Below, piece after piece: positions 18,128-26,700 of a stretch of 64,000 bases of DNA. The DNA lies in contig NC_010681.1 in NCBI RefSeq assembly GCF_000020125.1, positions 3,162,001-3,226,000 on the forward strand, written 5' to 3'. The notes under the pieces were generated by a model. That model was not told where the DNA came from. It made no database searches and was given only the letters and a program-made list of their open reading frames with translations. Each line of letters starts with the position of its first letter. The first letter of the stretch is position 1. The DNA comes from Paraburkholderia phytofirmans PsJN (GTDB taxonomy: Bacteria > Pseudomonadota > Gammaproteobacteria > Burkholderiales > Burkholderiaceae). The translations under genes were made by a program, and so were the position numbers.

Positions 18128-18924
18128 GTTTATTGGTGAAGGCGCAGCGCGAAGGCCAGACAATCGCGCGAGTGACACCGGAGTCGGCGTGCTGGCGGTA
18201 TGTCGGTTTTGCCGCTTACCGGCTGGGTGAGAACGAGGTCGTGCACGTATTCGAGCCGTCGCGTGAAACGTGCATCGTCGTGCTGACGGGCGCCGTGGAT
18301 ATCGAAACCGCGGACACCAAATGGAGTTCGCTGGGTTCACGCGACAGCGTGTTCGAAGACGCCGCGCCGTATGCGGTCTATCTGCCGCCGAATGTGCGGA
18401 TCACGGTACGCGCCTGCCGCGATGCCGAGATCGGCGTGGCGAGCGCACCGGCCAAAGGCGAACTACCGGCGCGGTTGATCGAGCCGGGTTCGATGAAACG
18501 CTCGACACGCGGCAAAGGGCTGAATACGCGATATGTATGCGACATTCTTCCGCAGACCGAGCCGGCGGAGTCGTTGTTGGTGGTGGAAGTCAGGACGCCT
18601 GGCGGACACGCTTCGAGCTACCCGCCGCATAAACACGATACCGACAATGTCCCGCACGAGAGCTCACTCGAAGAGACTTACTATCACCGGCTCGATCCGC
18701 CGCAAGGGTTCGCGTTCCAACGCGTGTACACCGACATGCGCGACATCGACGAGTCGATGGCCGTCGAGAATCACGACGTCGTGATGGTGCCGCGCGGCTA
18801 TCATCCGGTGATCGTGCCGTATGGGTACGACTCGTATTATCTGAACGTGATGGCGGGCGGACAGCGGGTCTGGCATTTCCGCAACGACCCGGCACACGAA
18901 TGGATTATCAATAAGGATGCCTGA
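18124..18924 (+). CDS. iolB: 5-deoxy-glucuronate isomerase
   Basis: 266 residues, cupin-fold isomerase converting 5-deoxy-glucuronate to 5-dehydro-2-deoxygluconate, the IolC substrate. Characteristic segments are SSYPPHKHDTDN (metal-binding His residues), EETYYHRLDPPQGFAFQRVY and PRGYHPV. Start at 18124 overlaps the iolE stop; the longer open frame from 17602 lies inside iolE. Last gene of the rightward inositol operon. iolA (methylmalonate-semialdehyde dehydrogenase) is not nearby and must be encoded elsewhere. Confidence 0.94.
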   Translation: MSLLVKAQREGQTIARVTPESACWRYVGFAAYRLGENEVVHVFEPSRETCIVVLTGAVDIETADTKWSSLGSRDSVFEDAAPYAVYLPPNVRITVRACRDAEIGVASAPAKGELPARLIEPGSMKRSTRGKGLNTRYVCDILPQTEPAESLLVVEVRTPGGHASSYPPHKHDTDNVPHESSLEETYYHRLDPPQGFAFQRVYTDMRDIDESMAVENHDVVMVPRGYHPVIVPYGYDSYYLNVMAGGQRVWHFRNDPAHEWIINKDA

Positions 18925-18965
18925 TGTCGCAGCCTGCGCGGCGCTCTTGGGAAGCACCGCACAGG

Positions 18966-21323
18966 CTATTTTCTAACGGCCAGATCGACATCCAGGCCGC
19001 CGTCTTCACCCATCTTCACCGTGCCCTTCGACACGTCCTTGCGATAACCGTACAGATCGAACTTCATCACGCCGGGGTTCGAACTGTCCTTAATGAAGGT
19101 GCGCGTATTCGTCACCAGCGAGTTGAACATCTTCACGTCGCCGGACTCGATCCAGACGAAGCTCTTGCCCGCGCCCGCGGGCGGCCTCGCGGCGGCGACG
19201 TTGCCGTCGCGCTTGAACTTCAGCACGAGGCCTTCGTCGGTGACCGTCGCGCTGGCGAGACGCCCTTGCAAAACCGGCGGCGGAAACACGGTGTACTGAT
19301 CGAACACCAGCTCATTGCCCTTGAGCGCCACACCCTTGCGCGTGAACGGCGTGAGCGACGCGAGCGGAATATCCAACGCGCGCAGCAAGCCGGCCTGCGG
19401 CACGCCGAGCACCTTCACCGACGTCGGTTGATACACGAGATGCCGCTCGTCTTTCGCGACGATCGAACCGCTCATCGTGGTCGGCAGCCACACACCAGGA
19501 AAGTGATTCCATAACTTGATGCCGCTGCTCACTTCCAGTTTGCCGTCCACCGGCTTCAACTGCAAATCGTTGAGCGAGCGCGGCTCGTAGTCGAGCAGGT
19601 AGTCGTTGAAAAGCGCGGCCATCGCGGGCCACGGCTCCACGACCTCGCCGCTGATGATGCGGATATCGTACTGATCGGGATCGTCCAAGTCGACTGGTTG
19701 TCCCGGTTTTTTCGGCACCATCTGCGCGTCCAGCGTGCGCACGTGAAAACCGATGCGCCCCGACACATAGAAGTCGACATTCTCGACGTGAATCAACGGT
19801 GCGGGTCCCGACGAATGACGCTCGTTGCTCAACGCGGAACCCGGCGTCGCCATACTTTGCCCCGAGAATGCCGCGCGCGTGCCGACTGGAATCGCGCGCG
19901 CCACCGCGGCGGTCCGCATCGTCTGCGGCACGTGTTGCCAAACGAGGCGCGCCTGCGCGAGCGCGGCCTGCTGCGCGCGGATGAAGCTGTCGTTAAAGCG
20001 CGCGCTCGCGCTGCCGGTTTGCAGAGCGGTGTCTTTGTCCGCGCTGGCTAGCGTCGTATACGACGGCAGATGCACGTCCAGCGCGCCCGCTTCGTCGAAG
20101 GTGAAATAGCCCGCCGCCATCTGCTCGCGATAGTGGTACAGATCCAGCACGAACGGCGCTTTGCCGTCGACCGGCGTGAGCGCCATGTCGATGTTCATCG
20201 GCATCGAACGCATGAATTTAACGTCGCCGCCTTGCACCAGCATGCCGCGGGCGGGCATCGTCGCGGGCCAGACGATGTTCGGCACGCTCCGGTCGTCGAG
20301 CGTGAAGCGCACGCCCGCAGCGCTAGTTTCAATCTGCGTGATGGTCATATGCAACGCGGGCGGCGGCGTCAATTTGGCCACTTGCATCACGACGTCGTCG
20401 CCCTCAAGGCGCGCGATCGGCGTGTCCACTTTCAGCAGGTCGGCCATCTTCACGTGCGCGGCCTGCATCAGCTTGTCCGCGCCGACGCCGGCCACTTCGA
20501 CGTGATCGGCGTGAAAGACGAGTTCGTCGGGGTTGCGCATCGACAGCGATCCGCTCAGCACGATCGGCACCCAGGTATCACGATGCATTTCGCCGGTAAT
20601 GCGCAGATTGCCGCCGTCCTGCGGCATGACACGCATGTTGCGCAAAGGCGAGCCCTGATACTGGAACAGATAACGGTTGAAGATCGCCGTGAGCTTCGCG
20701 GTGTCGAGCGTCACATGGCCGCGGTGGACGTTGATCGTCACGCTGGTCGGATCGTCGAATACGATCGGCTGGCCGGGACGCGCCGGGCTCAGCGTCGCCG
20801 CCATGTCGTGAATCATGAAGCCGATGTCGCCGGTCACGCGAAAGTCGACATCGCGCGCGAACATCAGCGAGCCGTCGATGCCGGAATCGCGCAGCGTCAG
20901 CGGACGGCTGCGTTTTTCAGTCATTCCGCTCGCCGATGGCACGCGCGCAGCGATGCTTTGCTCCACGGCGAGTTGTTTCGCCTTGGCGAGTTCGAGGGCG
21001 GGTCGCGTCGACGAAGCGGGTCGAGCGGCGAGCGCAGTGTCCGGCGATGTCGTGACATTCGCGCGGACGCCGGTGGTGCTGGCTTCGTTGCTTGATGCAC
21101 TGGTTGTCGCGTTCGCGGAATTTGACGGCGCAGACGCCGTATCGCTGGTTGTCGAGCTCGCGTCGGCGCAGGCGGACATCAGCAGCGCGGCTGTCATCAA
21201 CGTGGCGCCCGCGCAGATCGGCGTGTACCACCAGGCGTAGTTCGACCTCAGACCTTGCAGCGAGTGCGTCGATGTCCGCGGATCATTCGCCGACGCCACA
21301 TGCAATGCGCGTCTCTGTCTCAT
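18966..21323 (-). CDS. Large two-lobed lipoprotein of unknown function
   Basis: 785 residues from the ATG at 21323, preceded by AGGAGGAG. A hydrophobic segment (about 35-51) ends in LLMSAC, a plausible lipobox with Cys52, so probably a lipoprotein. A Ser/Thr/Ala-rich linker (53-135) precedes two related beta-rich lobes, about 158-420 and 516-785. Each starts with VDF-x-V-x-G-x-IGF, has a PGQP-x4-DDP segment and a PLRN/SLND-like turn, and ends with DLY-x-YR and GALDV/GGLDV. I recognise no family. It faces iolB tail to tail 41 bp away and is probably not part of that operon. Confidence 0.8.
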   Translation of the reverse strand: MRQRRALHVASANDPRTSTHSLQGLRSNYAWWYTPICAGATLMTAALLMSACADASSTTSDTASAPSNSANATTSASSNEASTTGVRANVTTSPDTALAARPASSTRPALELAKAKQLAVEQSIAARVPSASGMTEKRSRPLTLRDSGIDGSLMFARDVDFRVTGDIGFMIHDMAATLSPARPGQPIVFDDPTSVTINVHRGHVTLDTAKLTAIFNRYLFQYQGSPLRNMRVMPQDGGNLRITGEMHRDTWVPIVLSGSLSMRNPDELVFHADHVEVAGVGADKLMQAAHVKMADLLKVDTPIARLEGDDVVMQVAKLTPPPALHMTITQIETSAAGVRFTLDDRSVPNIVWPATMPARGMLVQGGDVKFMRSMPMNIDMALTPVDGKAPFVLDLYHYREQMAAGYFTFDEAGALDVHLPSYTTLASADKDTALQTGSASARFNDSFIRAQQAALAQARLVWQHVPQTMRTAAVARAIPVGTRAAFSGQSMATPGSALSNERHSSGPAPLIHVENVDFYVSGRIGFHVRTLDAQMVPKKPGQPVDLDDPDQYDIRIISGEVVEPWPAMAALFNDYLLDYEPRSLNDLQLKPVDGKLEVSSGIKLWNHFPGVWLPTTMSGSIVAKDERHLVYQPTSVKVLGVPQAGLLRALDIPLASLTPFTRKGVALKGNELVFDQYTVFPPPVLQGRLASATVTDEGLVLKFKRDGNVAAARPPAGAGKSFVWIESGDVKMFNSLVTNTRTFIKDSSNPGVMKFDLYGYRKDVSKGTVKMGEDGGLDVDLAVRK

Positions 21324-21714
21324 GATGTCTCCTCCTGAAGCCGTGACGCGTTCTTCGCGCGCCGGGCACGACATGGTTCGTCGCGCATACCGCGGCTTTA
21401 AACAGCAAGCCGCCGTCACGCGTCTTTACCCGATTGTCTTTATTTGTCAGCGCGCTGCCGACAAGATTTCTGGAGGACGCTCACCAAACGATCAAGCGTT
21501 TGAATCGCAGCGGCGGGCGAGCGGAGAGCCGCGTGCACGGGGCGTGAGCGACGCGTGGACAAATCGGATTCAAACGGCACGAATGGCGCGATTCGAGCGG
21601 TCTGCGCGGACCCGGCGACTCATTCGACGCAAGAAGCATTCGGCAAGGACAGCACAACGGCCACCCATCACCGCGCGGCGCCGCAATAAAACGCCGCTAG
21701 CGGACGTCGATCGA
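21324..21714. other. Intergenic stretch with a small palindrome
   Basis: 391 bp between two leftward genes. It must hold the promoter of the two-lobed lipoprotein. CAAACG-ATCAAG-CGTTTG (21485-21502) is a 6-bp inverted repeat that could be an operator. No convincing ORF or RNA gene. Confidence 0.4.
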
Positions 21715-22428
21715 TCAACCGACGCCGAGCCATTCCCGCATCACGTCCGCCCGCTGCACGAACGACGCGAGCGCGCCGTCGAACACGATTTCGCCGTGCC
21801 CCATCACCGCGACGCGGCTGGCGATGTCCTGCGCAATCACGAGACGCTGCTCGATCAGCAGCATCGCCACGCCGCGATCGCGCAAAGTCCGCAAGCACTG
21901 CGCGACCTGCTCCATCACGAGACTCGCGAGACCCTCACCGGGTTCGTCGATAACGAGCAGATCGGGATCGCCAAGGAGCGCGCGAGCGAGTGTCAGCATC
22001 TGCTGCTCGCCGCCCGAGAGCGCGCCCGCGCGCGTGCGCTTTCGTTCGCGCAGTATGGGGAAAAGCGCGTAGGCATCGTCGAAGGTGAAGCGCGGCGCGC
22101 AGCCGCGATCCCGTGGCGCGACGCCGAGTTGCAGATTCTCGTGCACGCTCAGCGCCGGAAATACGTCGCGATGTTCGGGCACATAGCCGAGTCCGAGACG
22201 CGCGATCTCGAAGGTGCGCAGACCGCCGAGCGGTCGGCCCGCGAAACGCAACTCGCCTTCGCTGCGCACGAGGCCCATGATCGCGCGCGCGAGCGTCGAG
22301 CGGCCCGAGCCGTTACGGCCGACCAGCGCCAGCACTTCGCCCGCTTCGATGCTGAGCGTGACGCCGTGCAGCGCCTGGCTCGCGCCGTACCACGCGTTCA
22401 GCGCGCGAATCTCCAGCAAGGCGCTCAT
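21715..22428 (-). CDS. livF: Branched-chain amino acid-type ABC transporter ATP-binding protein LivF
   Basis: 237 residues. Signature LSGGEQQ and Walker B LLVIDEP are canonical. Walker A reads GRNGSGRST, with Arg43 where the invariant Lys is expected (codon at 22300-22302). This is the clearest anomaly of the operon and could slow or abolish ATP hydrolysis in this subunit. ATG at 22428 overlaps the livG stop by four bases. It is last in the leftward thioesterase-livHMGF operon. Confidence 0.9.
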   Translation of the reverse strand: MSALLEIRALNAWYGASQALHGVTLSIEAGEVLALVGRNGSGRSTLARAIMGLVRSEGELRFAGRPLGGLRTFEIARLGLGYVPEHRDVFPALSVHENLQLGVAPRDRGCAPRFTFDDAYALFPILRERKRTRAGALSGGEQQMLTLARALLGDPDLLVIDEPGEGLASLVMEQVAQCLRTLRDRGVAMLLIEQRLVIAQDIASRVAVMGHGEIVFDGALASFVQRADVMREWLGVG

Positions 22429-23177
22429 GTGCCGAATCCTTCGCCGAGATAGGCGGCGCGCACTGTCTCGTCCGCGCGGATCGCCGCCGGCGTGCCGCTC
22501 GCGATGATGCGTCCTTGCACGAGCACCGAAATGCGATCGGCGATCGCGAAGACCGCGTCCATGTCGTGCTCGACCATCAACAGCGTGCGGCCCGCCGTGG
22601 TCTCGCGAATCAGTTCGATGGTGCGCGCCGCTTCCGCGCGATTCATGCCGGCCGTCGGCTCGTCGAGCAGCAAGGTATGCGCGCCGCCCGCGAGCGCGAT
22701 GCCGAGATCGAGCGCGCGCTGCTCGGCATAGCTGAGCGTGCCGGCCTGAACGTGGCGGCGCTCGGTCAGGCCCACCGCGTCGAGCACTTGTGCGGCGCGC
22801 GCGTCGACCGTTGGCGAGCCGCTGAAACGCTGCCACCAGCGCGTGCGGTCACGCTCAGCCAGCATCGCCGCGCAGCGCAGGTTGTCGAACACGCTGAGGC
22901 GCGTGAACACGCTGGTGCTCTGGAAGCTGCGCGCAAGTCCGCGACGCGTGATCGCGGCCGGCGCGAGCCGCGTGATCTCGGCGCCGAACAGATCGATGCG
23001 CCCCGCGTTCGGCCGCGCGCCGCCGGCGATCAGATTGAAGAGCGTCGACTTGCCCGCGCCGTTCGGACCGATCAGCGCGTGACGCTCGCCCGGTTGGATC
23101 GCGAGATCGACGCCGCGCAGAATCCGCGTCGAGCCGAAGCGTTTTTCGATGCCGTAGAGCGCGAGCGCGGGGATCAT
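22425..23177 (-). CDS. livG: Branched-chain amino acid-type ABC transporter ATP-binding protein LivG
   Basis: 250 residues. Walker A GPNGAGKST, signature-like LSYAEQR and Walker B TLLLDEP are present. The pair LivG/LivF would energise LivHM at the inner membrane. Start taken at the ATG at 23177 with CCGGAG upstream; the frame stays open further upstream only through the tandem repeat. That ATG overlaps the stop of a 55-codon ORF sitting between livM and livG. Confidence 0.9.
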   Translation of the reverse strand: MIPALALYGIEKRFGSTRILRGVDLAIQPGERHALIGPNGAGKSTLFNLIAGGARPNAGRIDLFGAEITRLAPAAITRRGLARSFQSTSVFTRLSVFDNLRCAAMLAERDRTRWWQRFSGSPTVDARAAQVLDAVGLTERRHVQAGTLSYAEQRALDLGIALAGGAHTLLLDEPTAGMNRAEAARTIELIRETTAGRTLLMVEHDMDAVFAIADRISVLVQGRIIASGTPAAIRADETVRAAYLGEGFGT

Positions 23178-23341
23178 CGCGAGGCTCCGGTGGTGGGGGT
23201 GACGCTTGAATGCGTAGTTGCGAGATGCGCTCGCGCGCGAATTGCCGGCAGCGGGATCGTCAAGGCACCGGCGGTGCGCGTGGCGCTTGAGCGCGTGGTG
23301 GCGAGATGCGCTTGCCTGAGAATTGCGAGCGCGGAGATCAT
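23174..23341 (-). CDS. Small coupled ORF created by duplication between livM and livG
   Basis: 55 codons. Its ATG overlaps the livM stop (ATGA at 23338-23341), its own stop overlaps the livG ATG (ATGA at 23174-23177), and CCGGAG lies upstream. Its C-terminus (SSVTPTTGASR) copies the LivM C-terminus (SNVTPTAGASR). So the ORF is made of duplicated livM-tail/livG-head sequence. Probably not a functional protein, but it keeps the ribosome chain from livM to livG unbroken. Confidence 0.35.
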   Translation of the reverse strand: MISALAILRQAHLATTRSSATRTAGALTIPLPAIRARAHLATTHSSVTPTTGASR

Positions 23342-23366
23342 CGCGAAGCTCCGGCGGTGGGGGTGA
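23177..23366 (-). repeat. Degenerate tandem repeat of about 82 bp at the livM-livG junction
   Basis: Read on the minus strand, units begin near GCGTCACCCCCACC and run through GGAGC-TTCGCGATGATC, CGCTCGCAATTC and GCGCATCTCGC. ATGATC occurs at 23341 and 23177; the middle unit has ACGATC near 23260. Spacing is about 81 and 83 bp. The outer units match best; the middle one has decayed. Confidence 0.75.
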
Positions 23367-24630
23367 CGTTTGAGCGTAATGCTGCGAACAACGCTTGCGC
23401 GCGCCTCGCGTAATGAGCGGCCAGTCCTCCCAACGCGGCCAGCACAAAGACCGTGGCGCCGAAGTAAACCGGCGACGCGATGATCCACGACGGCACGCCA
23501 GGCACACTGAATACCGCGCCGTCGCCCGCATCGAATTGCGCGGCGTAGGCCCATTGCACGGCGAGCACGGCGGCCACGCTCCACAGCAATGCGGCAACCG
23601 CGCCCCACCCATACGCAGCCCCGCACCGGCTCCAACCGTGCGCGGCCACCCGCGCCATAAAACGCCGCGCGAAGCCCGCCAATCCATCCGGCGACATCAT
23701 CACGATCACGATAAAGAACAGCCCCAGATAAAACAGCCAGGCGCGCGTGACGCTCGCCACCGCGACGCTGAAAAACGTCAGAACGACCGCACCCGCGACC
23801 GGCCCGAAAAACGCCGCCGTGCCGCCGATCACCGTGGCGATCAACACCGCGCCCGAGCGCATCATGCCGACGCTTTCCGTCGACACCAACTCCACATTGA
23901 TCAGCGCCAACGTCCCCGCGATACCCGCGAAAAACGCCGACATCACCACGACGCCGTAGCGAACGCGGCGCGGGCAGCAGCCGATCGCCGCAGCCCGCAC
24001 GGGGTTGTCGCGCACCGCATTGGCAAGCCGCATGAAAGGCGTGCGCGAAAGCGCGAACATCATCGCGCACGCGAGCAGGCACCACACCGCGATGAGCGCA
24101 TAAGCCTCGCGCGCCGGGCCGAAGCTCCAGCTTCCCAGCGGCACGCCGCTCGCGCGATCGATCGCCACGCCCGCCTCACCGCCGAACCAGTCGGGCAGCG
24201 TCCACGCCGCAGCCGCGACGAGTTCGCCGAGACCGAGCGTGATCATCGCGAAGGCCGTGCCGGCGCGCCGCGTCGATATGAAGCCGAACAGCACGCCGCA
24301 CAGCGCACCGCCAATTCCGCCGACCAGCGGCAGCAGCGCGAGCGGCACGCCGATCCGGTTGAACACCTGCGCGGCCATCAGCGCGCCCAGGCCCGAGTAA
24401 GCGGCATGACCGAACGACAGCAGCCCCGTCTCGCCGAGCAGCAGGTTGTATGAAAGCGCGAACACGATCATCGTCGCGGTCTGCGCGAGATAGGCGAGCA
24501 GCCAGCTTTGCGGCCAAACAAAGGGAGGCACCGCAAGGAACAGAATCAGCGCAAGCCACGGCGCGAGCACGCGCCAACGCGCATGCGGCTCGGCCTTGGA
24601 TTTCGCTGACGATCCGCCGGCTTCACGCAT
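23338..24630 (-). CDS. livM: Branched-chain amino acid-type ABC transporter permease LivM
   Basis: 430 residues, multi-pass inner-membrane permease with the family core SYNLLLGETGLLSFGHAAYSG split across about residues 60-80 and the EAA-like region RTPFMRLANAVRDNPVRAAA. After the core it has about 70 extra residues with two more hydrophobic segments (about 355-420), longer than most LivM proteins. The first 8 bp overlap livH. The C-terminal codons lie at the edge of a tandem duplication. Confidence 0.9.
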   Translation of the reverse strand: MREAGGSSAKSKAEPHARWRVLAPWLALILFLAVPPFVWPQSWLLAYLAQTATMIVFALSYNLLLGETGLLSFGHAAYSGLGALMAAQVFNRIGVPLALLPLVGGIGGALCGVLFGFISTRRAGTAFAMITLGLGELVAAAAWTLPDWFGGEAGVAIDRASGVPLGSWSFGPAREAYALIAVWCLLACAMMFALSRTPFMRLANAVRDNPVRAAAIGCCPRRVRYGVVVMSAFFAGIAGTLALINVELVSTESVGMMRSGAVLIATVIGGTAAFFGPVAGAVVLTFFSVAVASVTRAWLFYLGLFFIVIVMMSPDGLAGFARRFMARVAAHGWSRCGAAYGWGAVAALLWSVAAVLAVQWAYAAQFDAGDGAVFSVPGVPSWIIASPVYFGATVFVLAALGGLAAHYARRAQALFAALRSNVTPTAGASR

Positions 24631-25561
24631 GATCGTCGCGCCGTCCGAACAGGCCGCGCGGGCGCAGCGCCAGCATCGCCACCAGCAGCAGATACGGAAT
24701 CAGCGGCGCGAGTTGCGCGAGCGTCAACGCGTCCCATTCGACGGGGAGCGTGGCATCGAAGATCGACAGCACGTCGCCCAGCGACACATTGCTCGCCACG
24801 GCCAGCGTCTGCACGCAACCGACCAGCAGCGACGCCGCCAGCGCTCCACCCAGCGAACCCAGCCCGCCGATCACGACCACCACGAACACGATCGAGCCGA
24901 GCGACTCCGCCATTCCCGGCTCGATCACGAAGAGCGGCGCGCCGATCACGCCGGCCAGCGCGGCGAGCGCCGTGCCGGCCGCGAACACGCCGGTGAACAC
25001 GCGCGGCACGTTGTGGCCGAGCGCTTCGACGGCGCTCGCGTGCGTGAGCGCGGCGCGCACGATCAGCCCCGCCTTCGACACGCGCAACACCGCGAACAGT
25101 ACGGCGAGCATGGCGAGCGACACCGCCATCATGAACGCGCGGTAGCGGGCGAACGCCGCGCCGTAGACGGTGAAGAGCGGCCCGTCGAGCACCGCGGGCA
25201 CGGTCGCGGACAACGGGCTCAGGCCCCAGCCGAGCTTGACCAGTTCGCCGAGCAGATACGCGGCGCCGAACGTCAGCAGCAACTCGGCAAGATGGCCCTG
25301 CACGCGCACCCGCCGTAACAGCCAACGCTCGAGCGCTGCGCCGATCAGCCCGACGACGAGCGGCGCGACGACCAATGCGCTCCAGAACCCCTCGCGCGCC
25401 GCCACCGAAAACCCGACATACGCGCCGAGCATGTAAAAACTCGCATGCGCGAAGTTCAGCACGCCGAGCATGCTGAAAATCAGCGTCAGGCCCGCCGACA
25501 GCATGAACAGCAGCAAGCCGTAACTGACGCCGTTGAGCAGATTGATGACGAACGACTGCAC
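24623..25561 (-). CDS. livH: Branched-chain amino acid-type ABC transporter permease LivH
   Basis: 312 residues from GTG at 25561, giving the usual LivH beginning QSFVINLLNGVSYGLL. The GTG lies 5 bp after the thioesterase stop. A TTG at 25585 would add eight residues and overlap that gene. Neither has a clear ribosome site, so coupling to the upstream gene is likely. About eight transmembrane segments. No binding-protein gene (livJ/K) is in this cluster, so substrate is not deducible. Confidence 0.9.
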   Translation of the reverse strand: MQSFVINLLNGVSYGLLLFMLSAGLTLIFSMLGVLNFAHASFYMLGAYVGFSVAAREGFWSALVVAPLVVGLIGAALERWLLRRVRVQGHLAELLLTFGAAYLLGELVKLGWGLSPLSATVPAVLDGPLFTVYGAAFARYRAFMMAVSLAMLAVLFAVLRVSKAGLIVRAALTHASAVEALGHNVPRVFTGVFAAGTALAALAGVIGAPLFVIEPGMAESLGSIVFVVVVIGGLGSLGGALAASLLVGCVQTLAVASNVSLGDVLSIFDATLPVEWDALTLAQLAPLIPYLLLVAMLALRPRGLFGRRDDHA

Positions 25562-25565
25562 GCGC

Positions 25566-26015
25566 CTAGTCCGGCTGTTCTGCAACGCTCAACGGTTCGA
25601 GCGCCGCGCGCAATTCGGCGGGCAGATTGACCGGGCGCCGTGTGACACGATTCACATACACATGCACGAAGTGTCCTTGCGCGGCGGGTTGATCTTCGCC
25701 TTCCTTGAAGAGACCCACCTGATAGCGCACGCTCGAGGTGCCGAGCCGTATCACGCGCAGACCCGCGTCGATCCGCTCGGGAAACACCACCGGCGCGAAG
25801 TAGTTGCACTGCGTCTCCACCACGAGGCCGATCGTCTCGCCCCGCTCGAAATCGAGCACGCCGGTGCGAAGCAGATACTCGTTCACCACGGTGTCGAAGT
25901 AACTGTAGTAGACGACGTTGTTCACGTGACCGTAGACGTCGTTATCCATCCAGCGGGTAGGGATCGTTAGGAAATGCGGGTAGGCGCCGCGCGGGGCGGA
26001 TGCGGGTTTGTTCAT
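25566..26015 (-). CDS. Hotdog-fold acyl-CoA thioesterase (4HBT family)
   Basis: 149 residues. RWMDNDVYGHVNNVVYYSYF contains the Asp of the YbgC-like active site and the family N-terminal helix. Would hydrolyse a short- or medium-chain acyl-CoA in the cytoplasm. It is the first gene of the leftward unit with livHMGF, 4 bp or less from livH, hinting that the imported substrate is degraded through a CoA ester. Confidence 0.88.
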   Translation of the reverse strand: MNKPASAPRGAYPHFLTIPTRWMDNDVYGHVNNVVYYSYFDTVVNEYLLRTGVLDFERGETIGLVVETQCNYFAPVVFPERIDAGLRVIRLGTSSVRYQVGLFKEGEDQPAAQGHFVHVYVNRVTRRPVNLPAELRAALEPLSVAEQPD

Positions 26016-26169
26016 GCTGGCGTGGTCGTCTCGGACGTTATCGTGAACGTTGTGCGGCTAGTTGTTTTCGTCAATGCGAGTCGGGCAGTACGCGCTGCGA
26101 GCGCTTTCGCTAACGGTGCATGATCAGGCAGGAAATATTAACCATGCCGCGGCGAATTTGTCACTCGGC

Positions 26170-26700
26170 TCACTGCCCCGGTCTTTCGACGAACTCGAAC
26201 GGCAGGCCGCGCCGCCGCATCCATTCGCCGAGCGCCTGGCCGGTGCCCGCGCGCCACGGCCGCAATTTGGCCGGCTCGACCAGCCGGTACTCCAGCAATT
26301 CCGGCGACAACGCAATCGTGCCGTACGCCTTCACGTGATACGCGATGATCAGTTCGTTCTTGCGAATGAATTCGTACACGCCGATCAGTTCGACCGTCTC
26401 CGCACGCAACGAGGTTTCCTCGAGCACTTCGCGGGCAATGCCCTCTTCCGGCGTCTCGCCGTTTTCGAGGAAGCCCGTGATCAGCGCGAACATGCCCTCC
26501 GCCCAGGCGGCATTGCGCGCCAGCAGAATCTTGCCTTCGTATTCGACGATCGCCGCCACCACCGGCAGCGGGTTGTTCCAGTGGACGTAGCCACACGTCG
26601 GATCAGGGCAGCTCTGGCGGATGCGGCCGCCTTCGTGTTCGGCGTCGGCGCGCTGGGTCAAAGGCGTGGCGCAGCGTGGGCAAAATCGGTATTCGGTCAT
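26170..26700 (-). CDS. Nudix hydrolase with N-terminal zinc ribbon
   Basis: 176 residues. An N-terminal zinc ribbon is formed by CPRC and CPDPTC (about 7-36), as in NudC-like proteins, but the protein is shorter than NudC. The Nudix box runs GFLENGETPEEGIAREVLEE then TSL, with Ser where the last Gly is usual. It has Glu residues needed for Mg2+ binding, so it may still be active. Substrate unknown, possibly NADH/ADP-ribose or a nucleotide. Confidence 0.85.
   Translation of the reverse strand: MTEYRFCPRCATPLTQRADAEHEGGRIRQSCPDPTCGYVHWNNPLPVVAAIVEYEGKILLARNAAWAEGMFALITGFLENGETPEEGIAREVLEETSLRAETVELIGVYEFIRKNELIIAYHVKAYGTIALSPELLEYRLVEPAKLRPWRAGTGQALGEWMRRRGLPFEFVERPGQ

Noticed and set aside
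23177..23366. Short tandem units considered as a CRISPR array
   Set aside because: Three degenerate units with no unique spacers, lying across gene ends; a plain duplication explains them.
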